DNA of 64,000 nucleotides. Source: Sanderia malayensis (lineage: Eukaryota; Cnidaria; Scyphozoa; Semaeostomeae; Pelagiidae). Within the stretch, counting starts at the first letter, position 1. Every line of letters begins with the position of its first letter. The translations under genes were made by a program, and so were the position numbers. The notes beneath the pieces are model-generated. The model was given only the letters and a program-made list of their open reading frames with translations. It was not told the DNA's origin and did no database searches. This document shows, one piece after another, positions 23,388 through 33,054 of this stretch. The stretch lies in assembly GCA_013076295.1 (NCBI GenBank), contig RQOL01000493.1, forward strand, positions 149,007-213,006. Reading direction: 5' to 3'.

Positions 23388-25295
23388 ATGAATAGAATAT
23401 TATTTCATCCTTCTCTGCAATCTTATTTGAAACCAACATCTCATTCCTGTCCACGTCTGAGATGCTTCTACCACAGAAATATCAACAACAGGAAGGACAT
23501 TTTTGGCTCTCTGGGAATGGACATCTCGCGCATTGCTTCTGTTAATAATGTAGTTGTACCGGGAGGAAATGGCTCATCAAATCATGTTCAGCAATGGAGG
23601 TATCAGCATTACGATGCCATTGTTAAACACAGTTATTCTCAGGGTTCAACATTACGTCCACTGGTTGGAGAAACGATTGGGCAGAAATTTAATCAGATTA
23701 CTGAAATTAATCCAGAAAAGGAATTTGCTGTTTTTCTCGAGGATGGGATTCGAATAAATTTTGCAGATTTCAGAAATGAAGCTGAAAAGCTTGCCATGGG
23801 ATTAATCTCCCTGGGGCTACGGAAAGGTGACAGAGTGGGGATGTGGGGGGCAAATTGTTTTGAATGGTTACTTGTTCAATATGCAACATCATTTGCAGGG
23901 ATGATAATGGTAAATATTAACCCAGCTTATCGATCATATGAGCTGAAATATGCATTGAATAAAGTTGGCTGTAAAGCCTTGATTATGATGCCACAATTTA
24001 AAACATCAAATTATTATGAAATCTTGACAGAAATTGCACCACAACTTGAGCTCTCACAACCAGGACAATTGAACTGTGATGAGATTCCAGAATTACAGCA
24101 TGTTGTTCTTAGTGAAGGTAGTCAAAAGCCTGGATGTTTTACATTACCTGAAATAATGCACTTGGGAGGCATTGATGAACATGACATGCTACAACACGTG
24201 CAATCATCATTGCATTTTGATGAACCAATCAATATTCAATTTACTTCAGGAACTACTGGCAGTCCAAAAGGTGCAACATTGACACATCATAATATCCTGA
24301 ACAATGCAAGCTTTCTTTGCCAAGTTTTAGATTATTATCAGGAGAATACAAAGATTTGTATACCAGTGCCTTTGTATCATTGTTTTGGCATGGTAATTGG
24401 AAGTCTTGCAGCAATGATTAGTGGAGCAACAGCAGTGTTTCCAAGCAGAGGCTTTGATGCAAGCATGGCATTGAATGCAGTTCACTATGAAAAATGCACA
24501 GCTATTTATGGAACACCAACAATGTTTATTGATATGTTAAATGTTCCTGAATTTGGCAATTATAATTTTTCTTTATTAAGAACTGGTGTCATGGCTGGCT
24601 CACAGTGTCCTGAAGAGGTGATGAAACAAGTTATTCATAAGATGAATTGCAAGGAAATAACAATAGTTTATGGTCAAACAGAAGCAAGCCCAATAACTAA
24701 CATTACGAGACGTGATGACCCAATTGATAAACGGATATCCTCAGTTGGAAAGCCATTTCCAGCCACTGAAGTCAAAATTGTTGATTCAAGGAGAAGAATT
24801 GTACCTATCAATACCCCTGGGGAATTGTGCTTTAGAGGGCATGGAGTAATGAAGGGTTATTGGGGAGATGAACAGAAAACAGAAGAGGTTCTTGACCAGA
24901 ATGGTTGGCTTTATTCAGGAGATTTGGGCATGATGGATGGAGATGGATATTGTGAGATTATTGGTAGGGCAAAAGATATGGTGATAAGAGGGGGTGAAAA
25001 TATATATCCAAAGGAGATAGAAGAATTCTTGCATACACACCCAATGATTAAAGATGTTCAGATAATAGGTGTACCTGACAAGAGATTGGGGGAGGAAATT
25101 GCAGCCTGGATCAGATTACACGATCAAGTTCTCGCTTCACCTGAAGAGATCAAAGAGTTTTGCAGAGGGAGAATATCCCATTTTAAAATCCCAAAGTACA
25201 TTAAATTTGTGGATTCATATCCACTTACTGTAACAGGTAAAGTCAGAAAGAATGAAATGAGAGAAATGATGGTGCAGCAGTTATCCAAGAATTAA
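23388..25295 (+). CDS. ACSF2: Medium-chain acyl-CoA ligase ACSF2, mitochondrial
   Basis: A 635-aa member of the ANL adenylating family that activates medium-chain fatty acids to acyl-CoA via an acyl-adenylate. The start taken is the ATG at 23388: further upstream the frame is open but has no ATG. The first ~35 residues are basic and free of acids, suiting a mitochondrial targeting peptide. Motifs in order: FTSGTTGSPKGATLTHHN (phosphate-binding loop), YGTPTMFIDML, VYGQTEASP, YSGDLGMMDGDGYCEI, the hinge GRAKDMVIRGGENIYP, and the C-terminal catalytic lysine in TVTGKVRKNE. Length is close to human ACSF2 (615 aa). The gene has no introns, whereas vertebrate ACSF2 has many, suggesting intron loss or retroposition. 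No frame defects. Confidence 0.94.
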   Translation: MNRILFHPSLQSYLKPTSHSCPRLRCFYHRNINNRKDIFGSLGMDISRIASVNNVVVPGGNGSSNHVQQWRYQHYDAIVKHSYSQGSTLRPLVGETIGQKFNQITEINPEKEFAVFLEDGIRINFADFRNEAEKLAMGLISLGLRKGDRVGMWGANCFEWLLVQYATSFAGMIMVNINPAYRSYELKYALNKVGCKALIMMPQFKTSNYYEILTEIAPQLELSQPGQLNCDEIPELQHVVLSEGSQKPGCFTLPEIMHLGGIDEHDMLQHVQSSLHFDEPINIQFTSGTTGSPKGATLTHHNILNNASFLCQVLDYYQENTKICIPVPLYHCFGMVIGSLAAMISGATAVFPSRGFDASMALNAVHYEKCTAIYGTPTMFIDMLNVPEFGNYNFSLLRTGVMAGSQCPEEVMKQVIHKMNCKEITIVYGQTEASPITNITRRDDPIDKRISSVGKPFPATEVKIVDSRRRIVPINTPGELCFRGHGVMKGYWGDEQKTEEVLDQNGWLYSGDLGMMDGDGYCEIIGRAKDMVIRGGENIYPKEIEEFLHTHPMIKDVQIIGVPDKRLGEEIAAWIRLHDQVLASPEEIKEFCRGRISHFKIPKYIKFVDSYPLTVTGKVRKNEMREMMVQQLSKN

Positions 25296-26302
25296 ATATA
25301 TTTGCATAATTGTACCCCTTCCCTCAAATGTGCCCCCTTAAAAAATATTTTGAAAAGTGTAATGATTCCCCCTTCCAATGAGCACCCTGCCCCCATATTT
25401 GCTGACAATAACAAAATGAGAAATATCAAATAAGAAAAATGTAAGAAACGTAGCATTAGTCACCTTCAAACTTGATAAACTGGTCACATATTGAATAGTC
25501 AAAGCATTGTATAACGATGACATGTGAGACACATGTTTTTGTATGCAATTGTGAAACGTTTTTAGTTTTGACATTTATTGTGGCGGCCCGTCAGTTTAAG
25601 TGTTTTGATTTTTTATCTTCCACAATACTCGTTTTCACTTTTAATCCAAGAGTTATAGGTACTCGTTTCTACTATTATCTGGAATTTAATTTTGTTTCCA
25701 GTTTTCAATTTGTAATTAACTTGTTGACTATAATATCAAGTCAGTATTGGTAATGACTCTGTAATTATCTTTCATTTGGTTTTTATTTGTAATTTAGGTC
25801 AAATTTATTTGTAATCTATTTTGATTTGTAATCCATAGTAGTGTCACGCCACATTGTAGCTTTTTTCATCATCTCTTCTCAATTTTGAAAAAATTGTTAT
25901 GGCAGTTTGCTTGGGACTGGTGTGAACTCGTGGTATGAGGATCAGATAATGAAAGAAGACCTCAAAAGGTATGCCCAGCAGAACTTAAAATGCAAAGAAG
26001 TACCAGATTTTATGGAAAGACACTACACTCCCCTTGCAAACGTTTGTGAACGGTTCGAACTTCAGGCCTGGTCCTCGTGGGATAATTTAAACTTTTAAAT
26101 TGGACAATGACATGACGCCACCTTTGAAGCAACAGCATGGAACGTTTGTCACAATACTATTATATGTAATAGTATCCTCACTGTGATATATTTTGACACG
26201 TAACCAGGATAAGATAATTTATGCATTTTTACTAATATAATCCGGGATATTCCCCATCTCCCAGGGGGGAATAAATAAGGACATATCTATTAGTTCCTCG
26301 TG
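25296..26302. other. ACSF2 3' flank up to the first hAT copy
   Basis: AT-rich. A 63-codon open frame at 25907-26098 has no ATG at its head and no recognised family. Nothing here resembles the 5' half of the reverse transcriptase that is cut off at 33055. Confidence 0.5.
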
Positions 26303-26310
26303 GTTCTGAC

Positions 26311-29300
26311 CAGAGCCGCATTTACCCATGGGCCCACTGGGCCCGGGCCCAGGGGCCCCCGAAGATTCTTAGATTTAGGGGGCCCCGAGCAAAATTTCGA
26401 AAAACCTATGAACTGCTATTGATTTTATTCTTGTGTTTGAATCGAGAAGTAATGTCTTCAAACAACGCAATAATACATTGTTCCTTGAAATTGGATATCA
26501 TAAACTGAGTCTGGCGACATCAGCCATGCTATCATAATTTTCATTTAATCTTCTTTCCGTTAGCAGATCGTTAGTTAAATAATCATCTTGACAATACATT
26601 TGAAATCTACACCAAGTTTATGACTGATCTATGTTTGAGACAATAATTGATCTTATCTTATGGTTTAAATAAAGTTTGAAGATGAGCAACAGGTCTTACC
26701 CTAGCGGTGCAGCAAAGAAAAAGTTGAAGAAAATTCGTGAAACTGAATCTCTTAAAAACGTTCCAAAATTAACAAGTCTTGGTTTCAATTCAAAACCCAA
26801 AGAGACTGAAGGAAATTATGGTGAAGGCATCCAAGAAGATATATGCGAACTGTCAACCGAGGGACAAAACCAAACGTTATCAACTAATGAAAAAATAGCT
26901 TATGTCACAGATAAAGAAGAAGATCTCTCAGGCTCAGAATCGGATTCTTCTTGCGAGGAGTCCAGAGAAAGAAGTAGGAAAGGCGATGTGGAAGAAAGTC
27001 TTTTGGTCAGTCACTTTTCTAATGATGCAGCACAGTGGACAGAGATCACTGAGGAACTTCGACACTACTGGGCCTCGAATGGACCCACGCAGTGCCAAAG
27101 GTGGACATCTCCGTACATTCAGTCGGCAAGGGAGTTTAAAGAGAGAGCACGAATAAAAACTCGATATTTTAGTGAATCCCTTCTTCACAGAAAGCTGCCA
27201 CACGGCGAGAAAATTAAGAGAGAGTGGCTTCTTTATTCTCTATCAACAGGGAAAGTTTTTTGCTTTTATTGCAAGTTGTTCGAAAGTACTAACCATTCTT
27301 CGATGTTTTCCAACGAAGGCTTTGATGACTGGAAACACCCAGAGATGATTCACGTGCATGAGCGTTCATCAGCCCACTTTGAGAGCATTCAATCCTGCAG
27401 ACGTTGGAAAACAAGACAAAGCTTGATTGATACCCAACACCAACAGCAAATACAGAAAGAGGAAGCATATTGGGGAAGCGTATTGTCAAGGGTGGTCGAG
27501 GTGGTGAAGTTCTTGGGAGAAAGAGGATTGGCTCTACGTGGAGATTCTCACATTATCGGAAACTCAGATAACGGTAATTTCCTTGGAATAATGGAGCTCA
27601 TTGGAAAATTTGACCCTTTTCTAGCTGACCATATTGCCCGTTTCGGAAATCAAGGATCGGGATATCCATCATATCTATCTCACGCAACTATGGAAGAAAT
27701 TGTAAGCATATTAGGAAACGCGTTGCGTGAAAGTATAGTAGCGTCCATCAAAGAGGCGAAGTATTATTCCATTATTGTGGACTCCACCCCAGATGTCTCC
27801 CACGTTGACCAGCTGACTTTGGTTGTGAGGTACATTGAAAATGGAAAACCCGTAGAAAGATTTGTTGGTTTTACACCTATCAAATCACACAAAAGTGAAT
27901 CATTGACCTCAGACATCCTGGAGACCTTGAAAGCCCTGACGCTGGACATTGATCTATGCAGAGGCCAGTCATACGACAATGCATCCAACATGTCAGGAAA
28001 ATATACTGGGGTTCAAGCAAGAATCAAAGAAGTAAATAGTTGTGCACCTAACATGCCTTGTGCCAGCTACTCACTCAATCTTGTGGGCAATGTTGCTGCT
28101 GAGTGTTGTCGTGAAGCAGTCTCATTCTTTTCCATTGTAAGTGAAGTTTATAATTTTTTTTCTTCTTCAACCTACCGATGGGACTCTATGAAAGAAAACT
28201 TAGCAAAACACCAACTGGTGGTTAAAAAGTTATCAGACACCAGGTGGTCTGCTCGGCATGATGCTATCAGGGCACTTGCGAAAGGTTCTGTTCCCATTAA
28301 AAAATCCTTAGACGAGTTAGCTGACGATGAAGAGCAAACAATGCAGACAAGACATGATGCTGAGTCAATCTCTGACAAAATGAATGCTCTGGAATATGCA
28401 TCCATGTGCTTGTTTTGGTATGACTTACTTGGGAGAATAAATGCTACAAATCTGTCTTTGCAAACGATTGATCTGAGTCTTTCATGCGTTGTTGACTTGT
28501 ATCGCAGTTTGAAGTCATACATTTCAGAGATCAGAAGTGAAGGAAAATTCAAAGAGTATCTCGACAAGGCAAAATCATTCAGCGATGCAACATATCAGGA
28601 ATTCAGAGATGAGAGAAGGAGGAAAATCAAAAGAAAAAAGGCAACGGACAAGAGTGCAACAAGTGGAGTAGAGCTAGCTGGCGAACGAGCCTTTTACGTT
28701 AATACGTACCTGCCAATCATCGACAGTCTCCAAACTGAGCTCTCCCGGCGGCAAGCAGCATACGAGCTTATCAATGACAGATTTGGTTTTCTCGTTAGTC
28801 TGGATAGCAAAGATGTGGACGTTGCTACTAATTGTAAAGTCCTGAAAGAAGCCTATCCAAATCATTTTGATGATGACATGGAAATGGAAATTCGGCAATA
28901 TCGCAAGTTTATTGAAAAGCCTCTTCAAACGTTCCTCTATAAGAGGAGGAATCTCCTTGATACCGACACCGAATGTCACAAAAAAAGAAAGAAATTGAAG
29001 AGGCGACAGCCCCATGAAAGACAAAAGCCTATTTCGGAGTTTCTGTTAGAGCAAATTGTGAAAGGAGGTGTAGCTGCCACTTTCCCAAATGCAATGACCG
29101 CACTTAGACTGTTACTCACCTTGCCATGTGGAGTTGCCTCCGGTGAAAGAAGTTTCTCTATGCTGAAAAGGGTCAAGAGTCAACTAAGGTCCACCATGTC
29201 ACAAGACCGCGTTACTGCGTTATGCTTAATGGCCGCAAATTTTGATGTGCTGAGAGGTTTAGATGCCAAGAAAATCATCTGCAATTTTGCAGCAGTGAAG

Positions 29301-29562
29301 GCAAGACGAAAAGAATTAGCAGCATCATGAACTAAAGAACAAGAGTAGTTTATTGGGATTGCACCGAAATGTGTATATTTTTACAAATTTATTCATTTTT
29401 TGAGTTTTTTCTATCAAACTATTTAGTTGATATTAACTTGTTTGTAATGACTGAATCTGAGTACTCTATACGTGAAATACATAAAAAAAAATTTTTGATG
29501 TATTTCAAGGGGCCCAAATTAATTTTGGGCCCAGGGCCCCCACCGACTTAAATGCGGCCCTG
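26311..29562 (+). mobile_element. Autonomous hAT transposon, copy 1
   Basis: A 3,252-bp element whose ends CAGAGCCGCATTTA and TAAATGCGGCCCTG are inverted repeats with one mismatch, carrying one complete transposase gene. Near both ends are GC-rich palindromes (GGGCCC-rich at ~26330-26360; GGGCCCAAATTAATTTTGGG at ~29511-29530). The 8 bp outside the left end (GTTCTGAC) and the right end (GGTTGGAC) do not match each other. The right-hand octamer instead matches the outer flank of copy 2. Its transposase sequence is identical to that of copy 2 (33055-36306). Confidence 0.92.
26682..29330 (+). CDS. hAT-family transposase (ZMYM1-like lineage), copy 1
   Basis: An intact 882-aa transposase starting at the ATG at 26682; the frame is open two codons further up without an ATG. 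The N-terminus is basic (AAKKKLKKIRE) and acidic, followed by a TTF-type zinc finger region (~residues 180-250, with FCFYCKLFE and a later HERSSAHF). Then comes DUF4371 with the RNase-H-like catalytic aspartates in IVDSTPDVSHVDQL and GQSYDNASNMSGKY. The C-terminal hAT dimerisation domain has the catalytic-glutamate block LPCGVASGERSFSMLKRVK. All three acidic residues are present, so activity is plausible. The protein cuts and pastes the surrounding 3.25-kb element. Confidence 0.92.
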   Translation: MSNRSYPSGAAKKKLKKIRETESLKNVPKLTSLGFNSKPKETEGNYGEGIQEDICELSTEGQNQTLSTNEKIAYVTDKEEDLSGSESDSSCEESRERSRKGDVEESLLVSHFSNDAAQWTEITEELRHYWASNGPTQCQRWTSPYIQSAREFKERARIKTRYFSESLLHRKLPHGEKIKREWLLYSLSTGKVFCFYCKLFESTNHSSMFSNEGFDDWKHPEMIHVHERSSAHFESIQSCRRWKTRQSLIDTQHQQQIQKEEAYWGSVLSRVVEVVKFLGERGLALRGDSHIIGNSDNGNFLGIMELIGKFDPFLADHIARFGNQGSGYPSYLSHATMEEIVSILGNALRESIVASIKEAKYYSIIVDSTPDVSHVDQLTLVVRYIENGKPVERFVGFTPIKSHKSESLTSDILETLKALTLDIDLCRGQSYDNASNMSGKYTGVQARIKEVNSCAPNMPCASYSLNLVGNVAAECCREAVSFFSIVSEVYNFFSSSTYRWDSMKENLAKHQLVVKKLSDTRWSARHDAIRALAKGSVPIKKSLDELADDEEQTMQTRHDAESISDKMNALEYASMCLFWYDLLGRINATNLSLQTIDLSLSCVVDLYRSLKSYISEIRSEGKFKEYLDKAKSFSDATYQEFRDERRRKIKRKKATDKSATSGVELAGERAFYVNTYLPIIDSLQTELSRRQAAYELINDRFGFLVSLDSKDVDVATNCKVLKEAYPNHFDDDMEMEIRQYRKFIEKPLQTFLYKRRNLLDTDTECHKKRKKLKRRQPHERQKPISEFLLEQIVKGGVAATFPNAMTALRLLLTLPCGVASGERSFSMLKRVKSQLRSTMSQDRVTALCLMAANFDVLRGLDAKKIICNFAAVKARRKELAAS

Positions 29563-30261
29563 GGTTGGACTCTAGCCATGAAAGTCAATGGAAGCAAGGT
29601 TTGGATTTTATTTAATGGATTGTGATAAGTATTACTACTACTCACAACCCAAACCCAAAGCATTACTACTTATAATGGATTTTACATTTCCTAAGGAGGC
29701 TTGAAATTTTGACTAGGATTCTCTTTCCAGCTAACTTTCCCAAGTGACTCGCTTTACTGGCAGAATAGCGTGACCTATAACGTCGAAAATGGTTTGAAAT
29801 CACTTGAGTTTGAAGAGGCCAAATTTCCAGCCTTTTCATCTACAAACATGACGTCAATTTGCTTTGGCATGAAGTTCGCTGGTGTGACAAAGTGGATTCG
29901 CTTGACCGTAGACCGGAGCCAGTCATTGTTGGATCTATTTAAAGATGGAAACCCGGTGTATACACGTTTTGGAAGAGATAAATGGAAGTCTCTTATTGCT
30001 GACGCCTCTTTGCAGGCCAATTGCAATTGTGAAGGAGTCAATGTACAACGTTCAAGCGGTATTAATATAGATGCCAGGATCGGTATTTTCAGCAATCAAG
30101 AAAATGATTGCAATTCACCGGATTCCTTTATCGGGGTTGGCTTGATCAATGGTAATGTCTGTCGTCAGCCCATTGCTATTTCATGCGGGAATTTTGCAAG
30201 ATGTAATCCAGATAATGGCGACAAGACGTCTCCTGCCATGTGCTACCTTCTTATTCAATGA
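29563..30261 (+). CDS. 3' part of a skeletal-matrix-protein-5-like (fibrinogen-like) gene, displaced by inversion
   Basis: Two exons: 29563-29598 (starting in the octamer GGTTGGAC and coding GWTLAMKVNGSK) and, after an intron ending CTCTTTCCAG, 29731-30261. The second exon codes LTFPSDSLYWQNSVTYNVENG, then blocks such as ICFGMKFAG, FGRDKWKSL and RIGIFSNQENDCNSPDSFIGV before the stop. This resembles the C-terminal domain of coral uncharacterized skeletal organic matrix protein 5 and related secreted proteins (remembered family, not searched). The piece has no start of its own; its left edge is a hAT end. The matching 5' half is on the opposite strand at 36307-36439, and the frame across GGT-TGG-AC/T joins exactly. 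The donor after 29598 (GTTTGG) is weak. Confidence 0.75.
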
Positions 30262-31785
30262 ATGCCTTCATCTTTCTCCAGTCCATTTAGCCGAAGTGCA
30301 AAAATATGAAAATGTAACTCGCAGAAAATGCTGTGATGGTTGTGACACAGCGTAAAAACTTTGGGCTGTTTTCCATATTTGCAGCTTTGCACTTTTAGCA
30401 CCTCGTTTTGAATTTTTTAACATTTATTTAATGTTTACGCTAAATATTCTCACATTAGTCACAAGACTTCTACTGGTAATGGTATATCTCCTCGGAGTTA
30501 TATCATTACCATGTTTCACTATAAATTAAAAAAAATGATCGAAACCAAGAGATATAACGCGAGAGTATATAGAAAGAGAACGAAGGAGTATGAATGAAAA
30601 AACAAATAAAAGGAATATAAAAGTAATCTGGTGACAAATGCAGTAAAAATCCGTGTGTAAGAACCTACTTTTTTCAAAGTTTGGCAAAACAGGTTCTTGT
30701 ATAATGGGGTACTTATTTACAGTTCAGGCTGAATAGGTTCTTAATTAGATTCTTAATTTCGACAGAGTGGACACTGCTGTTGATTATCAGAAAATAGCAT
30801 TAAATTTGGTCTGTTCTTCACTGTAAATATTTATTAGTGTACCAATGTTGCCAAAAGTCCACCAAATAATTGATCATTGGTACAGAACGGTATGTAAAAA
30901 TTTCCCGTTTTTTCCAAAAAATTAAATTTCAATCTTTACTGATTATTTTGGTGCCTGCTTTGTCTTATTTGATCACGATAAGTGTACTAAATTTTGCTTT
31001 GAAATAAGGGCACTGATTGCGACATTGCGGTATGACGTCATAACCATGAAAGAGATCAACTTTTATATCTGTGCTGTGTGCAACCGTGTTTTAAATCTGT
31101 GCTGTGTGCAACCACGACCTTTATTAAAAAGTCGTTCCCCAAGGTACAAAACTGCAACTTTCCGCACGTCGTTTCAGCTATTAAACAAAAAATTAAACTT
31201 ACGGTAACGCTATAGCGGCGCTTTGAACAAACCGTGCGATCAGTCAAACGACATCTTATTCTGCGCGGTCTGATTTCCAAGCAGCAGGAAGTATTCACAA
31301 AGGAAGTTTGTCAGAAATCATGGATGGCAGAGCTGTGTCAGTGAAACTAGAAGCAAACACGATGGCCGGGGTTGTGTTGTTAGAGGACCAGGCAAAGTAA
31401 GCTGTTACAGCAGTTAATTAATAAATGGGATTTTCAGACAGCCGTTTTCAAAACAAATTTGACATGAAATGAAACAGATAAGGAGAGCTGAAGGCGTGCG
31501 TTTTGTTCACACACACAGGCCAGGCGGAAATTAAGCACAAAGCTGCAGAAACATCAGCTTCATTTTCTGTCAATTTGGAACCACCGTGCATTAACAGAAA
31601 ACTTGCAACACCTCTGAGTATGATAATCAATTGCTAGGCAGAATTTTGCAACTAGTTCTATTTTATTTCTGCGACTTCTGTCCCGATGAAAACACTGTAG
31701 CAACTAGGCGTTCCAGCCAGATGTGATGTAAAAGTGATTCATTTTAATAAGGCTGAACTGACAACAATATCAGATATATCTTAAA
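30262..31785. other. Spacer between the matrix-protein 3' exons and the retrotransposon
   Basis: Mostly non-coding. At ~31319-31397 there is an exon-like ATG frame (MDGRAVSVKLEANTMAGVV) followed by a GTAAGC donor; a similar ~35-bp stretch occurs near 12690-12730 inside the Mutator-type element. No family was recognised. Confidence 0.4.

Positions 31786-31815
<30 letters not shown>
31786..31815. repeat. (AAT)n microsatellite, probable retrotransposon tail
   Basis: Ten AAT units. On the minus strand it follows the RT stop by ~145 bp and reads (ATT)n, as expected for a simple-repeat 3' end of a non-LTR element. Confidence 0.8.
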
Positions 31816-31816
<1 letters not shown>

Positions 31817-31958
31817 GATATTAACAGATCCACATAACATGGCTATTCTCTGTTAAGTACTACATAAAATAATGTCTTTATTAAAAGAATATAGATTGTC
31901 CTGAATAAATTAATGTCCATAATATGAATAACTTATTACATTGCGTCTAATTAAAAAC

Positions 31959-33054
31959 CTATGTTACAATTTTATTCTTTAAAAATGCTTTAGATAATGT
32001 TAAAAAATTACTGTAAATACGGCAGTTCCTTATGTTTTCTGGCAAAGAATTAAACAGCTTTCCTGCAATATCCTGAAAAGTTCCAGTTTCCCTTGGGATC
32101 ACGAGTGATCTTGCACTGCTTGATCGAAGCTCTCTGGTAAACTTTTTTTCTTCGAGTGTCAAATGTGATGGCCAGAACTCATAGTTCATCGCTTTGAATG
32201 TCATTTTCAGAAGGTTCAGTTCCCTTCTTTCCTTTATAGGCAGCCATCCCAATTTCAAAATGGCTTTTGTATTGTTTATGTAATTTCCAGTTACAAAAGC
32301 TGCAGCGGCGAATTGTACTTTCTGCAAGCGTTTCTGCTGTGCAACAGTAAGAGGAGTATAGACTTGGTCTGCATAGTCAATCTTTGAGAGAATGAGTGAC
32401 TCTGCAAGTTGCTTTCGTAGATTGAAGGGTGCCATATTCTTCAACTTCTTGAGAATAGCTAGCGTACCGTAGCAAGAGCCGGTAATGGTCTTTATATGAT
32501 TATCCCAAGTTAGATTATCATTCAAATGTACACCTAGAAGCTTGCATGTATCAGTTCTCTCTAATTTCTCTTCTTTAATACAGATTTGAGGTTTGAAATC
32601 TTTGAGGTTGTGTTTGGCTGACATCTCTCTTGTAGAAATGACCATGAGCTTCGTTTTTGCGCTATTCAATGCAAGGCTGTTTCTATCAGACCAATCACTC
32701 AGTTGTGATAACGTATCAGCTGTTGTCTTTTCTAAAAACTCAAGGTTCTTAGGCTTGGCGTGTATGTACAAAGTTGTGTCGTCTGCATACTGATATCCCT
32801 TTGTTGACAATTCAGATTGGAGGTCTGCTACGTAGATATTGAATAGCACTGGCCCGAGGATCGACCCTTGTGGAACTCCAAACTTCACTGCAGTCATATT
32901 AGATAGTTTGTCATCGATTTGAACAAATTGCCACCTATCTGTGACGTAGCTTAAAGTCCACCTTAGGAATTGCTTAGAGAATCCTAATTTGCTCATCTTC
33001 GTTATCAAGTTTGAAAATTTGACGGTGTCGAAGGCCTTCGAGAAGTCCGCTAAG
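31959..33054 (-). pseudogene. 5'-truncated non-LTR retrotransposon reverse transcriptase
   Basis: The C-terminal ~365 codons of an open RT frame: LADFSKAFDTV (catalytic Asp), GVPQGSILGPVLFNIYV, the YADDTTLY active site, then the thumb and C-terminal region with LGVHLNDNLTWDNHI and SKIDYADQVY. The frame is uninterrupted to the stop at 31959, so decay is slight. At 33055 it is cut by the inner end of hAT copy 2; the only ATG upstream lies in the transposon terminus and is accidental. The endonuclease and RT N-terminus are missing from the window. The clade (CR1/Jockey-like) is a guess. Confidence 0.85.

Noticed and set aside
25907..26098. 63-codon open frame before hAT copy 1
   Set aside because: No ATG at its head, no recognised family, and splice borders could not be defined.
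26303..26310. GGTTCTGAC left of hAT copy 1 as a mutated GGTTGGAC duplication
   Set aside because: It would require both an indel and a substitution, and the true partner of GGTTGGAC is found exactly at 36307-36314.
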